Positions 11,743-23,499 of a stretch of 64,000 nt of DNA are shown here, piece after piece (within the stretch, counting starts at the first letter, position 1; each line of letters begins with the position of its first letter). The notes below the pieces were generated by a model. The model was not told the origin of the DNA, searched no databases, and worked only from the letters and a program-made list of their open reading frames with translations. The position numbers were made by a program, and so were the translations under genes. This DNA is from Coprinus comatus (Eukaryota > Basidiomycota > Agaricomycetes > Agaricales > Agaricaceae), in the NCBI GenBank assembly GCA_034638255.1, contig JAWPGT010000027.1, positions 186,001-250,000 of the forward strand. The letters run 5' to 3'.

Positions 11743-14700
11743 TTACCCACTCCCAGGATCAGTCAAACTAACACCAGAAAACTGACTCGTCAATCCATGT
11801 ACCTGTCCTGGCTCCGATCCATGAACTAGAGATTTCGGTTCACCTTTCCTAGGTAAAACCCAAGAAGGTGTCGAGCTTGATCCAACAGGTGATTGACCTT
11901 GACCTTGACCTTGGGGATATCCATGACTACTACCCAACGAAGTGGATGACAAATTACTCGAATGTTGATGGTATTGACCTTGTAATTGTGATTGTGATTG
12001 TGGTTGTAGTTGTGATTGACCTTGCGGTTGTAATTGACCTGATCCACCTTGGAAAAACGATTCAGAAGTATTAACACCATATATCCCTTGATCAAACGCT
12101 CCTCCTCCTCCTCCACCACCACCACCACCACCGCTACCATCTCCCAACCCAGATGATTCCGGAATAGGATTAGTTAAATTCAAGCTCGAAATCGATTGCT
12201 GATGTTGTAATTGACTCTGATTCTGATTCTGACTTTGTCCCTGTACTTGTGCTTGTCCCTGTCCCTGAGCCTGTCCACTTTGAGCTTGAGCTTGAGCTTG
12301 TTGCGTTCCTTGTCCACCCTGTTGTCCACCATTTACCTGTGCGGCACTACCACCGACATTCGCATTCGCATTCGTACTCGCACCATCAGTTAACCCAGGA
12401 ATACTAACAAAATAAACACTCCCAGACAAATCTTTACCTCCTTGAGCATAATATTGAGCCCAAGCTTGTACATTCGGATCAGCATATGTAGTTTTTGGAT
12501 CAAAGATATACGGAGGTCCAGTCTGAGTTGTTTGTTGAACAGGTTGTTGTTGAACAGGTTGTTGCTGAATGGGTTGTGGTTGTTGAGTAGGTTGTTGAAC
12601 TGGTTGAGGTTGAAGTTCCGATTGAACCTGTTGAGGTTGCGCTTGCTGAGGTTGAGTTTGGGGGGATCCATAAGTTCCCTGTACAGACGGAACACCATAC
12701 TGTCCACCAGATTGTTGTTGTTGTTGGGGTTGCACCTGACCCCCGACGAAACTAAGTTGAGGACTCAAACCCTGAGATTGTGACTGAGGTTGAACCTGCT
12801 GCGGCTGCGGTTGTGGTTGTGGTTGTGGTTGCGGCTGCGGCTGAGGCTGTGGCTGAACCTGTTGAGGCTGAACCTGAGCAGGATAAGATGTAGGTCCCTG
12901 TTGACCCTGCGGTTGCGGTTGCGGTTGCGGTTGCGGCTGCGACTGAACCAGAGCTTGAGAAGGATATGGTGTAGGTCCCTGAGCACTATAAGGTGCATTC
13001 GCAAGTTGAGTATACGCAGGTTGTTGAACCGGTTGTTGTGGTTGTTGAGGAAGAGGTTGTTGCTGCTGTCCTGGCGGTTGTTGCTGTTGCTGTTGTTGTT
13101 GTGCGGTTGTTGTTGTTGGGGTCCTTGTACCGGAGCTTGTCCAGGATATCCATAAACACCAGGACCAGGATATCCAGCTTGAGGTTGAGGTTGAGGACCA
13201 GGTTGAGGACCAGAAGGAGTAGCATGTAAAGGTTCAGGAAAACCTTGTGGTACAGGAACAGGAGTAGAACCAGGATACCCATAACCACCCGCACTAGGAC
13301 CAGTATTGGGTTCGGTTCGGACCGACGTTCCAACCAGAATAACCAACAGGAACACCACCAACTGGACTTTGAGGAAGCTGATGTTGATAACCAGAACGTG
13401 AATCAGGTCTTAACATTCCAGGAATTTGAGGAGGAAGTCCATGAGGATGATGAGGATGACCTTGCATTGAAGAAGTTTTTGTTGATAAGAAGGTCGATAA
13501 GGTGTAGAACCTTGAGGGGTATCATAAATTCCTGTATGTCTTGCAAGTGATTCTTCCATCATTCGATCAAATATCGTGCGTGCTCTAACGAACGTTTCGT
13601 TCATCGAAACCAAGTCGGCTTAAAAGCGAATTTTTTTTATGAGTATCAAGGGATAGGAAAGATAGAACGTAAACATACCTCGTTTTTGACTATACTTATC
13701 AATCAACTTGACGATTTTCGGTCTCAAGGCCATACTCGACCTATACAACTCCTACAGAAAAAGGAAAAATAACAAAATCAACACTAATTCTTAAAATAGA
13801 CAGACGAAAATAGAAAATGGAAATGGAAAAGAAATACACACCTGAATCTCCTCATTATCCGCCAAATTATCCGTAGCAGGGTCAAAAGCTCTCAAAAGAC
13901 TCAACAACTTCTCCACATTAATAGCTTGAGCAAACACCGCAGCTTCTTGTTCAGCTTCACGTGCCAACTCAGTGGCAGTAGGTTCCGGCATTGGCTCCTG
14001 TAGGGGGGGAGTCCAAAACATTAATTTCCTTGGTTCGTCACAGCATGAACGAGAAAAAAAAAGAATACTCACAACGTAATTAACCGGGAAAATCCCAGTC
14101 CTTCCTTTCAATTGACCTCTCCACCAATCCTTATAACCTCTATCAACAACCTTAATAACATCACCTTTCTCAAACGCCAACTCCCCAGCTTCACTAGGTT
14201 CAAAAGTATGCAATGCTCTAACCCTAGTAACAATCCCAGTTCCAGTTCCTCCCGATCCTGAAGCACCAGTTACATTAGCATTAGCTCCTCCAGGAGTAGG
14301 TGCTGTAGGTGATGACACCGATGCTGATGTTGATTGAGATTGATATGATTGAGATTGAGATTGGGGAGTAGGAGTTTGGGTTTGGATTTCAGTGGGAGGA
14401 TAATGCGATTGAGTTTCAGGAGGAGGTTGGTGTCTAGAACTGTTTCTAATAGACCCTTGTCTTTGCGGTTGTTGAGGTGAAGGTGTACGAGCGGGGGCAT
14501 AACCACCTTGATATCTGGGCTGTGTATATGCTGAAGCACCAGAGGCTCCAGGACCGGATGCAGCCCCACCGGTACCGGTGCGATTAGAACTAGAACCACC
14601 AGCACCAGAATCTGAAGCTAGACTGTAAGAAGACCATTGATTTCTTCCACCCTTATCTTGCATTGACATTTCTAATACTCGCTGTAATTCTTCTTCTTCC

Positions 14701-15490
14701 TTTCGTCGGATTTCATCATCTACAGTTGGTGGAAGAGGTTCTGCTACAGATTCGAACTTGAAACCTAGATGCATAGATAAAGATGTCAAAACGCGAAGAC
14801 AAGGATGAACTAAAACGAACCCTTAGATTTGAGATTATTATACGTATCTTCCATAACCCCCAAAGACGTATCATTTTCAAATTCAATAGTCCATTCCTCG
14901 ACCAAAGTAAGGGCTCTTTTCTTAACTTTATCATGCGTATTCTTCATAATACGAATCAATCACCCAAATCAACACTCAAACCAACGAGGGAGGGGAAAAA
15001 AAGAAAAGACATACCCTATCCAAAATCAACTTCTCCAACCCCTGTGTAAAAGCTCTCGAAGCAATCTCCTTATTAACCTTCTGTCCACAATTCTTTCCTA
15101 ACGCTTCCACAAGTGAAAGAGCATATAATTGAACATTTGGATTTCGATGAGCCATTCGTTTAAGTATAGCAGCGACCACATTACGCGCCTTATATATATA
15201 AAAATCAATCATCAATCAGCTTTTTTATTATTATTATTTTGTAGAATAAGGACACATACCCTTCATCACCTTCATCCGATACTTTATCACAAAGATTCAT
15301 AATCAACTCCCAATTCTCCATCGTCAAATTCTCATCCGTCGTCTTTCCTACAGAACCATACCACCACAACCATAAAATAAAATAAAATCATCCATACATA
15401 AAATCGATTAATTCTCATCACAAATCCAAAAAAGCCAAAAAACTCACCAACGATCTCATCATACGGGTTTACAGTCCCACCTCCAAACAT
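11743..15490 (-). CDS. hse1: ESCRT-0 subunit Hse1/STAM (VHS-UIM-SH3), Q/P-rich tail with frame breaks
   Basis: Endosomal sorting protein that, with Vps27/Hrs, binds ubiquitinated cargo. Exons: 15448-15490, 15256-15347, 15015-15188, 14821-14941, 14073-14764, 13842-13997, 13679-13751, 11743-13618. Residues 1-143 form a VHS domain ([40 protein letters not shown]). A ubiquitin-interacting motif is at about 160-180 ([15 protein letters not shown]) and an SH3 domain at about 321-374 ([37 protein letters not shown]). A helical STAM core follows ([29 protein letters not shown]). The C-terminus is Gln/Pro-rich and ends with the block [17 protein letters not shown], which I associate with agaricomycete Hse1. 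The frame slips at least three times in the tail (near 13470, 13312 and 13095), each by one base; conserved ends argue for assembly indels or recent mutation. For exon 2 the consensus GTATGT donor gives the wrong phase; a GTGTCC donor 4 bases downstream restores it. Confidence 0.88.
12180..13110. repeat. Low-complexity Gln/Pro codon repeats in hse1 tail
   Basis: Runs of TTG/CTG/GGT-type triplets and hexamers (for example repeated TGCGGT and TGTGGT near 12805-12945) encode poly-Gln and Gln-Pro on the minus strand. The repeats keep long frames open on the opposite strand too, which are not genes. Confidence 0.8.
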
Positions 15491-15769
15491 CTTATCCTTA
15501 TCCCTATATACAGTTCCTTTTCAAAATAACAAAGAGTTTTCAAGCGCTGTAGAATAAGGTTTTTAGATTCGACGATGTGTGTGTGGAGAAAGAGAGAGAA
15601 GGTAACGGTATGGCCTGGTCCGTAGCAGATGGCGTGGCTATGCCAAGCCGTATTACTTACATATCACGTGGTGTGTATCATCCCTAGTCACGCATCACAT
15701 CACACACAACAACCTTACCGAAGAGCCCTTACCTCTCTCAACTAAATCAATCGATACGATATATCCCAA
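15491..15769. promoter_or_regulatory. Divergent promoter between hse1 and mms2
   Basis: The two start codons are 279 bp apart on opposite strands, so this is a shared promoter. It contains a CACGTG hexamer (15665-15670), a GA-rich run (about 15588-15600) and a CACATCACAC-rich stretch. CACGTG is the E-box bound by bHLH factors such as Cbf1 in yeast; its use here is inference. Confidence 0.6.
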
Positions 15770-16362
15770 ATGGCCAAAAGTACGTCCCAAATAATAAAAT
15801 AAAATAAAATAAAATAACCTAATGTTGTTTATAGTCCCTCGTAACTTTCGACTTCTTGAAGAACTCGAAAAGGGTGAAAAAGGGATTGGAGATGGTTCTT
15901 GTTCTTATGGATTAGAAGATGGTGATGATATGCTCATGTCCAATTGGAATGGAACTATAATCGGTCCAGGACACGTTAAGTTTCTCTATTATCTTATCTT
16001 TCATACCAAATACAACCCTATTTAACATAATACTTAATTACAGACTGTTCATGAAAATCGGATCTACAGTTTAAAAATCACCTGTGGCGAAAGTTATCCT
16101 GATTTACCACCATCTATTCAATTCATCTCTCGTGTAAACTTACCTTTTGTCAATCAACTCAATGGAAAAGTCGAAGCTCACAAACTTCCCGTACTCGCAA
16201 ATTGGAAACGCGATTACAGTATCGAGAATGTTCTGGTTGAAATCAGAAGGTAATTATACTACCCCTCTCTTCTCCGCAACAAAAACTGATCCTATTAAAA
16301 GAGAAATGGGTTCATTCAACAATCGCAAACTCCCTCAACCTCCTGAAGGATCCACTTTCTAA
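15770..16362 (+). CDS. mms2: Ubiquitin-conjugating enzyme variant Mms2/UEV1
   Basis: Catalytically inactive E2 variant that pairs with Ubc13 to build Lys63-linked ubiquitin chains in DNA damage tolerance. Exons: 15770-15779, 15835-15974, 16044-16249, 16302-16362, giving 138 residues, the usual length for Mms2. The N-terminus [20 protein letters not shown] is a hallmark of the family, followed by [40 protein letters not shown] and [19 protein letters not shown]. Where an active E2 has its cysteine there is none; the only cysteines are in GSCSYG and ITCGES, as expected of a UEV. All four exons join in phase without breaks. First exon is only 10 nt, consistent with its position right after the ATG. 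Divergent from hse1, which also acts in ubiquitin signalling; co-regulation is only an inference. Confidence 0.93.
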
Positions 16363-16436
16363 ACAAACTTAATTACGCTATCTAGCTACCTACCAACATC
16401 TCTGTATCAATAAAGAAAGAAAAAAAATATCGAAAT

Positions 16437-18128
16437 CTAAGCCTCCAAATTTGAAAGAAGACCTTTCCAAACGAAATCTCTCGCATTTCCCGAACTCTCC
16501 ACATACTTGCTCAAGAACAACTCATCATACTTGGTCTTCCCAGCACCACTACCAAGTACTCTCTGTTTCATCCAAATTTCAAACACAGCAGCAGCTTCAT
16601 CTACTGTCAATTTATTCGGTACCTCGATCTTCTTCAATCCTTGAGCATATTGATAAAGTGACTTGGATCGATGTTCGTAAGGTAAAGGAGCGACGGGTTC
16701 ATTCGTTTCCAATTCCAAAGCTTCCGAAAGAGCCAGAGGGGTAGTGAATTGGGGATCTGAAGCATTTATCGCACTAATAAATGCTCCATTTGCCTAATAA
16801 AACACACAATATTTAATCACGAAACCCAAAAATAAAAAGGTAAAAAAAAGAAAACTCACAAACTTCCTCTTCCCAGACGCAAACTCCAAAAGTAATCTCG
16901 GAACTTGCATATGATAAGCCTTAATAGGTTTATACGCCGTATCCATATACTTAGTCCTACAAAACACCGATTGAACATCATCAACCGCCAACAAAACCTT
17001 CAACTCCTTTTGACCTTGCAACTCCTTCATTAATTTGTCCAAAATAATAGGAGCATAAGCAACCTCTTCCTTCGCGATATTAATAAGATCATATAACGTG
17101 GTTGAAGCAGGTATCTTCTTCGCTCCATTACTCGTAGTTTCATAAATCAAAGGTGAAGATAGTTTGATTGATTTGAGCAGATTAGCATTTGCCGTTCTTG
17201 TACGTGAGAGGATTTGATATGAAGCTTCAGGTTGGAAGAAAGTTTGTGTACGCATATCATAAGCATAAGGTGTTGTCGAATTAACCAAATTAACCGCTAC
17301 CCAATAAAAACAAAAATAAACATATAACCTCTCAAAACAAAAGTAAAAAAAAAAAAAAGAACCAACTCACCTCGAGGAATATAAACAACAACCCAACCAT
17401 TAGCAGCAGCCCATTCCACAGCTTGCAAAAGTACAAAACTCTTTCCACATCCTTTAGATCCCGTCAAAACAACTCTCGTTCCACTTTTCTTTCCATCTAC
17501 ATCAGAAACTGCCTTTGCAAGAATATCAACAGTTTCAACAGTAACATCTCTAACCACTGAACAACCTTTTCCCAACAACCTAAATTCCTTCCAAACATTT
17601 TTAGGAACGCCGAATTGTTTTGCTGGATCGTTGGTTTGTGGGATTATGAATTCCATTGCTTGAGCTACGTTTTCTTTTGTTATATTTTTCTATTTCATTT
17701 CCCAAATTCGTCAATTCCAAGTCGTTATGGAGAGTGGAGAAAAAAAAGACATACAGGATCAAAAGACATCAACTTCTCTCCAACACCAGCATCCTGTCTA
17801 CTCTCAACTTCAAAAACAGGAGCTCTAAGTTGTTCAACAGGTAACGGTGTAAACAACTGATGTAAATATTCAGTTCCTTTTCTATTATAACATAATGAAG
17901 AAAGAAGAAAGGACGTACAGGAGGAGTTTTTTCTTTCTGTTTAACAATAATCTTCCCATTCGAATCTCTCTGACCACCTTTCCTTTTAGCTTCAAATGTT
18001 TTCCAAACTCTTCTACTAGCAAATCTTCTTTGTTCAAAACCACCCAAACTAGTCACCATCATCGAAGAAGTAGATGAAGAAGAACTACAAGTTCCAACAC
18101 GCATAATAGCGCGTGAAGAGAATGACAT
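16437..18128 (-). CDS. Mitochondrial small ribosomal subunit protein mS29 (DAP3/Rsm23)
   Basis: GTP-binding protein of the mitochondrial small ribosomal subunit. Exons: 17919-18128, about 17755-17881, 17371-17664, 16860-17296, 16437-16793, about 478 residues. The N-terminus is Ser/Arg-rich with few acids (RRFASRRVWKTF), fitting a mitochondrial presequence. Exon 3 carries the P-loop LTGSKGCGKSFVLLQAVEWA (about residue 185), followed by GWVVVYIPR; exon 4 holds QVPRLLLEFASGKRKF and the last exon LGSGAGKTKYDELFLSKYVE. At two junctions (exons 1/2 and 2/3) the strong GTACGT and GTATGT donors leave the frame off by one base; donors four bases downstream restore it (at exons 1/2 together with a shifted acceptor), or single-base assembly errors are present. 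Tail-to-tail with mms2 (74 bp between stops). Confidence 0.87.
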
Positions 18129-18689
18129 ATTTTCCTTCCTTGTTGTTGTTTTTTGCTTTTGCTTTTCTTCTTCTTCTTGGTTCTATTTGTTGTTGAGCGG
18201 TTTATGTCCACACGAACCAAATGAAGAATTTTCTAGGCCGAAGTTGAAGGACAGAGAGCCCAGAGGGAGGAGATAGGTGGTGTGTGCTTTCTTTGGTGAC
18301 GCGCGCGAAAATTCGGGGTGTCACGCGTTTCTCCTCAATTCAGGGGGGAGAAAGTCTATCACGTGATGAAAATGCTGTTATTTTTATTTACATTTCACTT
18401 GTGCGTCAATAACCCATCCGATCGTCTCTTCAACTTGGAACAGCTCGTATCCACTAATGAATTTGATTAATTCGAGTTGATACCCAGTCATTCACGAGAA
18501 AACCTTTTCTGGCCTAAGCTCGCCTGATCTAAGGGGAACGTGAGTATTCTTGTGTCCTCTGGCTTGGTCTGATTGAAACGTTGATACTTCACGAAGTTGT
18601 GGGAAGCAGGTCTCTTCAGATCTACAACAAGCCAATACAATATTCGTATTTTCTTCACCAAATTCACCATTATTGTTATGTTTTAAATC
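18129..18689. promoter_or_regulatory. Promoter region of the mS29 gene
   Basis: Contains the 10-bp palindrome ATCACGTGAT (18358-18367), an ACGCGT hexamer (18333-18338) and a GCGCGCG run (about 18301-18307), all unusually GC-rich for the surroundings. Binding of a Cbf1-like bHLH factor is a guess from the motif. The rest shows no gene. Confidence 0.45.
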
Positions 18690-19060
18690 ATCTTCACCTA
18701 AGACCTCCCTTTGACTCCGAGTTACTAGATTCTAATTCACCTTTTGAAAGAGAGCGAGAACTTTGTCAGAACGAGAGAAATATGAATATGACGAATTTGA
18801 TAATATAGGTGTTTCCAGTTTTTTTTTTCATCCTCCACTCGGACCCCCATTTCCATCTCCACTACTATTCTCATACTCTGTTCTATCGACACCCATTTCT
18901 TTCGCCCTGGATCTATTCCTCATAATAACTGAGATCGGAACTTTTGAAATCGGGCTCCTTTCATTAGTAGTAATACGAGCAGATAATTGTCCCACCCGGA
19001 TCTTAGAATTTTCATGAATCCCAGTTGTGACTGGAAGAACATGTGTGATTCCTTGCTTTA
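18690..19060 (-). pseudogene. Zinc-cluster-like family, C-terminal relic fused to DUF6535 copy B tail
   Basis: On the minus strand the open frame running out of the DUF6535 copy B tail changes character at about 19010-19060 and reads VTTGIHENSKIRVGQLSARI, ISKVPISVIMRNRSRAKEMG, VDRTEYENSSGDGNGGPSGG. This matches the KGKGVDRMEYGNG region of the zinc-cluster-like genes found at 33.3, 39.2, 41.5, 52.5, 58.5 and 59.3 kb. Further left the DNA continues to resemble that family (GAACTTTGTCAGAA-type string near 18750). No start or cysteine motif here. Confidence 0.5.
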
Positions 19061-21615
19061 CATGAGGACCAGTAGGTATAGCCGAAAGTTTATTGGATGA
19101 ATGCGGTTTGGAACGTTGTGATGACGAGGGAAGTGGTAAATTTTGGATTTCAGAACCATCATCTGATGTAGTATTTCCTAAATGAAATTTGTTCAATTTC
19201 GCCAAAGGTGACGATGAAATAATGGGATCCGGTGTAGTGACCATGCGTAGATCTTCAGTAGATGGTATTGATGAAACGACTTGGTCAGTAGTTTCATTAC
19301 GGAAGTCTTCGACTTCGAGTAAACCATTAGATATATTGTATGGGAAGAGATTAAATTGTGACGTACTAGCAGTTCGTGTATACTCCTCCATTTCCCCTGA
19401 AAGTTCACCACTAGACTCAATGGCCTCATGAATACCCCATACCTCCTTCAACCTCACGTTGAAGTTGTCTATCACAGTCGATACAGATTGGAGGCCTTCT
19501 TCATGGGCAGATGCAGGCGGTGTACATGGAATGGTGAATTGATCAGGGCACAGGACAGAATGTCCTGAGGAGAGTGTTGAGCGTATTCTTCTGCAGCAGA
19601 GAGTATTGCGTTGAGGCTTGTTTCTATGGAAGGGAGTACCCTGTATAGCCTCCATGAGTTCCGTAGGATGTGCTTAGTGTAGAGAAAGATGCCATCCAAT
19701 GATTCTTCTTTGCCAATGAGACGCTTCGAGGCAAGGTCCTCTATCATTTTGAGGAAGTGTTCTGCAGCGACTGAGGAGTAGTGGTGGTCAGAGAGAGACG
19801 GCAGAGTAGATGAGAAGACGAACACCAGTCAATAAAGCATTTATTACATTTCACAAGCAGCCTGCCAAGTATTGGTGCAACATCTTTGTAGTCCACAGAG
19901 TCCACAGAAGAAAAGACTCTGGTGAATATATAGACCAAGTCTGCACACTTATGCTCTGAGCTGAGTTTATCCTGGAGTTTGTCGCAGAGATGACGTATGT
20001 GAGGAAGTGATCGAGTGGTTGGACACTTGCACAGTTCTTGCAAAATGGGAATTGTCTCATCCCAATGCCAAGAGTCTTGATCGATCACATGACATACAAC
20101 AGCGACGGCATGCTCAGCACTAATCCACGTAGTCTCTGTACTCCTCAAGCCAATAGCAATGTCTTTTAAGAGAGCTAGTGCAAATATTACTAAAGGAATA
20201 TATATAGCATATATAGATCCATGTGAAATTTTTTACCATTTTTGACCTTTTTGAGAATCACGGCCCATATCACCAATGGATTTCTCCAAAACCGAAATAT
20301 CCGACAGAGGTGCAGGACATTTCAATGAGACAGCTGACCTATTCCATTCCACCATTGCATCAATCACCGCCTTTGCACGAATCTTCTGGATAATTTCAGT
20401 ATCACTGAGGTTATTCTCTCCTTCAAATAATGCCAACAACTCTTGCTCCTCCCAATTCCACTTGAGATCAGCAGGCGTATCCTTTGCTTTCAACTTCATC
20501 CGTATCCCATGGCAAGAAGCAAATACCATGCAAGAGTATGCGTCCAGGGCAACTGTAATCACCTGTCTGTACTCGCGCGATATCCACAATAATGATTGAG
20601 TTATTGTTTCCACGCTCCCTGCTTTCTCTTTCCACCTTTTCACACCATTCATATCATAGTCCATCCAACTACTCATACCCTTCAATGTGCTACTGAAGTC
20701 TGATTTTATCTTCAATAGCGGCAGATTGGTGATAAGGAAAAGTTTTTGGACAATTAAATGAAAAAGCCATGATTGAGGTGATCGATACGGACAAAGTACA
20801 GGTCGAAGAAGGGTCTGGTCATTTGCATGAGTAACACACCCGAGATAACGACAAGGGAGACTACAGGTCCTGATGCGAGTGATTTTGATTCTAATTGCGA
20901 GTACGTGAATCCAGCAAAGAAGAGGCCAAGTGCGATGAGTAGGAGTAGTGGTAACATGTTCAGAATTGTTACAACTCCCCAACGTTGGAGACTCTCGTGA
21001 CGTTGTTGTTGTAGCATTAGGTCCTCCTTGTTTGACATGCTAGTGATATTCCGACCAAACTCTCGCAACCACTGCAGGCATACAATTCCTCCAACAACTG
21101 CAACAAGACTGAGTGCAAGGCTGACAGAGTATAAGAGGTTGATGTGTTGAGCATAAAGGGAAGGAGTAACTTCTGGTCGGAGATTAATTGGAAGGTTTGC
21201 TTGAGGATTCGATTGATTGTAAAGCTGAGAAACAATTGTTTGTAACAAGAGAACGGTCATGTCAGCAGGACCGCCCTGTATTGTCCTAGCTGCTTCAATG
21301 GTGAAGGCTGTAACGATGGCTGAAAAGAGACCGGCCTATGATGATTTATCTTCAGTGTAATTTTGAAAGAGGTAGTCAGACTGCTTACGAAAATGAGGAG
21401 GTTCTGTAACTCTTCCTTTCAAATGGTATATGTATCCTTTGTTAACGCTTCGGCTTTTTTGTTCAAATCTTCCCATCTTGCTGCATCTGCTGCTTCATCA
21501 ACGACCTTCAACTCCTATGGATCTATATCTCAAAATTTGATAATAATATACATTAAATAGTTTCACTTACAGGATCTATACCTTCAAATGCTACTTTCCT
21601 AATGTCAATAATCAT
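19061..21615 (-). pseudogene. DUF6535 membrane protein, copy B (broken)
   Basis: Exon 1 is 21571-21615 (MIIDIRKVAFEGIDP); exon 2 starts at 21514 and contains an in-frame TGA where other copies have the Trp codon of ESW; exon 3 covers the DUF6535 domain (ILCLQWL equivalent VCLQWLREFGRNIT, NMLPLLLLIALGLFF). Near 20830 a deletion of about 60-70 bp with frameshift removes the fourth membrane span and joins VVISGVLLM to a PVLCPYRSPQSWLFH block. The C-terminal helical domain is clean at 19827-20185 (AVAVVCHVID, IIPILQELC-type, LPHIRHLCDKL), then a one-base loss near 19568 shifts the frame before IDNFNVRLKEVWGIHE. Copy B also has one intron of 53 nt and one of 55 nt where A and D have 54 nt, which proves those are real introns. 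Unlikely to be functional as assembled. Confidence 0.75.
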
Positions 21616-22955
21616 TCATATAAACCAGGAAAGCGAAACTGTTTTGAATTCGTCAGGATACATTGATTCAGATTGAAGCAAAGCATCACTCACCCCACGA
21701 TGGTGAGCCATAGATAATGTTGTTTTGAGTCAGGGGGTATTGGATGTTGAGGAAGAAGGAGTAATTCGTTAACACTGTGGTGGTCGGCTTCAACGTCAAC
21801 GTTCAGTACTCAGTCTACCTATACTAAGTAACAGGCCCCTCGAACACAAACACGTGTACAGCATTGTGCTGTTCAGCGTCTACTTGATTTACTATTAATA
21901 ACATGTTCTTCGAAAGATCTATTTTTCTGCTTGTAAGTGTGGGTCAGAGGATGAACATGCAATGTGAGGAAGAAAGTCATACTACTAAGGGGTTGCACCA
22001 ACCGCGTCCCTGGAGGCTGCCTATGATTCGGGCAGGACGTAGATAGAGCATTTCCTGTTATGATCTTGTTTTGAACATGCTGCGCATGTGTAGATTATAG
22101 CTAATTACAGTTTAGACACCCTATTACTGTGGCCGAGAGCTTGTGGTGCTGTACCGCACTTTGATTGCGGCTTCCAGCCGATAACATAGCCATGCACGGG
22201 CTTGCACATCATCACCGAACCTAATCTTGATGCGTGAAACATATTTCCTAGCTCTTACTAACATGAATATGTATATAAAATAGCGATTTTCTTTCAAGTC
22301 CCAACACTGAGTCTGTAAGCAATGTGTACACGACAAAACAAAACATTTGAACCTCATAGTCATTACCTGAACCACCTTCTCGGGATTGACGCTTAACCAA
22401 CTGTGGGTATATAGTCAGCATCAATGCCAAACGTTCAGCACAGTTACCACTTCTCCGACCCTACAGTGTAATGTGTATGTCTCGGCATAATGTCCGAGTC
22501 TTCTACCTGTTTTTAGCACTGGTTAAGCAAAGTCCAAACACCACTGATGGGAATTATGCAAACAAGCAGTATGTACATGTCCCGAACAAGTACATATATT
22601 GGCATATAATAGGCTATAGTTTATGATAATTGATTAAATATCCAGAGTCGCCCAGACAAACAAAACATGCACCCTTAATGAGAGGAAGGATTGGCTGACC
22701 CTTGTTGTAAAAAAACACCTAGTCTTTTAAAGCACTGGTAGATGGTAGCAGAATGGGCCAAGAATTTGGACGAAAGAGGATATCCCCACTGGAGTCGTTA
22801 CGGGCGTTCGATATGTTCTTGAATGTAAGCTCTCAGGTCGAACCTATTTGACGATCAACTTAAGTGATTTCATCACCGAAGTCAAACATGTATAGCTCAG
22901 TGTAGTGCAGTACTGTGTACAGTCCCGATTTCAGATAAATATCCAGTAGAATTCT
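21616..22955. other. Copy B upstream region, duplicated at 54.3-55.4 kb
   Basis: No gene seen. The sequence from about 21430 to 22630 is repeated with moderate divergence at about 54130-55400, including the strings CGAACACAAACACGTGTACA (about 21841) and AGACACCCTATTACTGTG. Probably the promoter side of a DUF6535 gene. Confidence 0.6.
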
Positions 22956-23442
22956 GAATGTCAGTCGTACGTGAACAAGTACGACGTGTTACAACACATA
23001 CTTGACATTGTATACTTTTACGATCTCACCCAGCTCTATAACCTGATTGGATCGTACATGACGCGCAAATCTAGAAATATAAAGATAAAACAAAATTTAG
23101 TGACAACATCGGAAAAGAGCTTGTCGGGAAATTTCACTTACATATTCTGGATCACCTTTATTCAATCCCTTCAACCTTGCCTCAGCACTCTTTTGAAACT
23201 TGAAATCCATACCTCCAAAAGGACGCCTATACAGTTTAAAAAACTCGGTCCAAATATCAAAACTCGATTTCGAATCTCACTATTCTTAATGTCATGAACA
23301 TTCGAGTCAGCAACTGGTGGATGAACAGGACCACGAGTGGATTAAGGAGGAATAGTAGGTGGTAGTGGCATCCTATCCTCCCCATTGGTCGATTTAGATT
23401 GATTCATGGAGGTGTAGTGAACGAGAGATAGGCTGGATCCAT
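22956..23442 (-). pseudogene. Zinc-cluster-like family relic (exons 1-2)
   Basis: Minus strand. Exon 1 would start at ATG 23442 (MDPAYLSFTT), the counterpart of MDLAYLLSTTT in the 53.1-kb copy, but it meets a stop after about 12 codons through an indel. Further on, the DPEY splice site is kept near 23145. Exon 2 (about 22960-23080) reads ICASCTIQSGYRAG, then a stop, then KSIQCQVCVVTRRTCSRT, showing the cysteine pattern of the family. Truncated at about 22955. Confidence 0.55.
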
Positions 23443-23499
23443 GAATAATGAAGACAGCTGAGAATCAAAACACGGATTATATCAGGTCCTTTCAGACCG

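Noticed and set aside
12211..13229. Long plus-strand frames rich in Leu/Ser/Arg opposite the hse1 tail
   Set aside because: They are shadows of the Gln/Pro codon repeats; no protein-like composition or start context.
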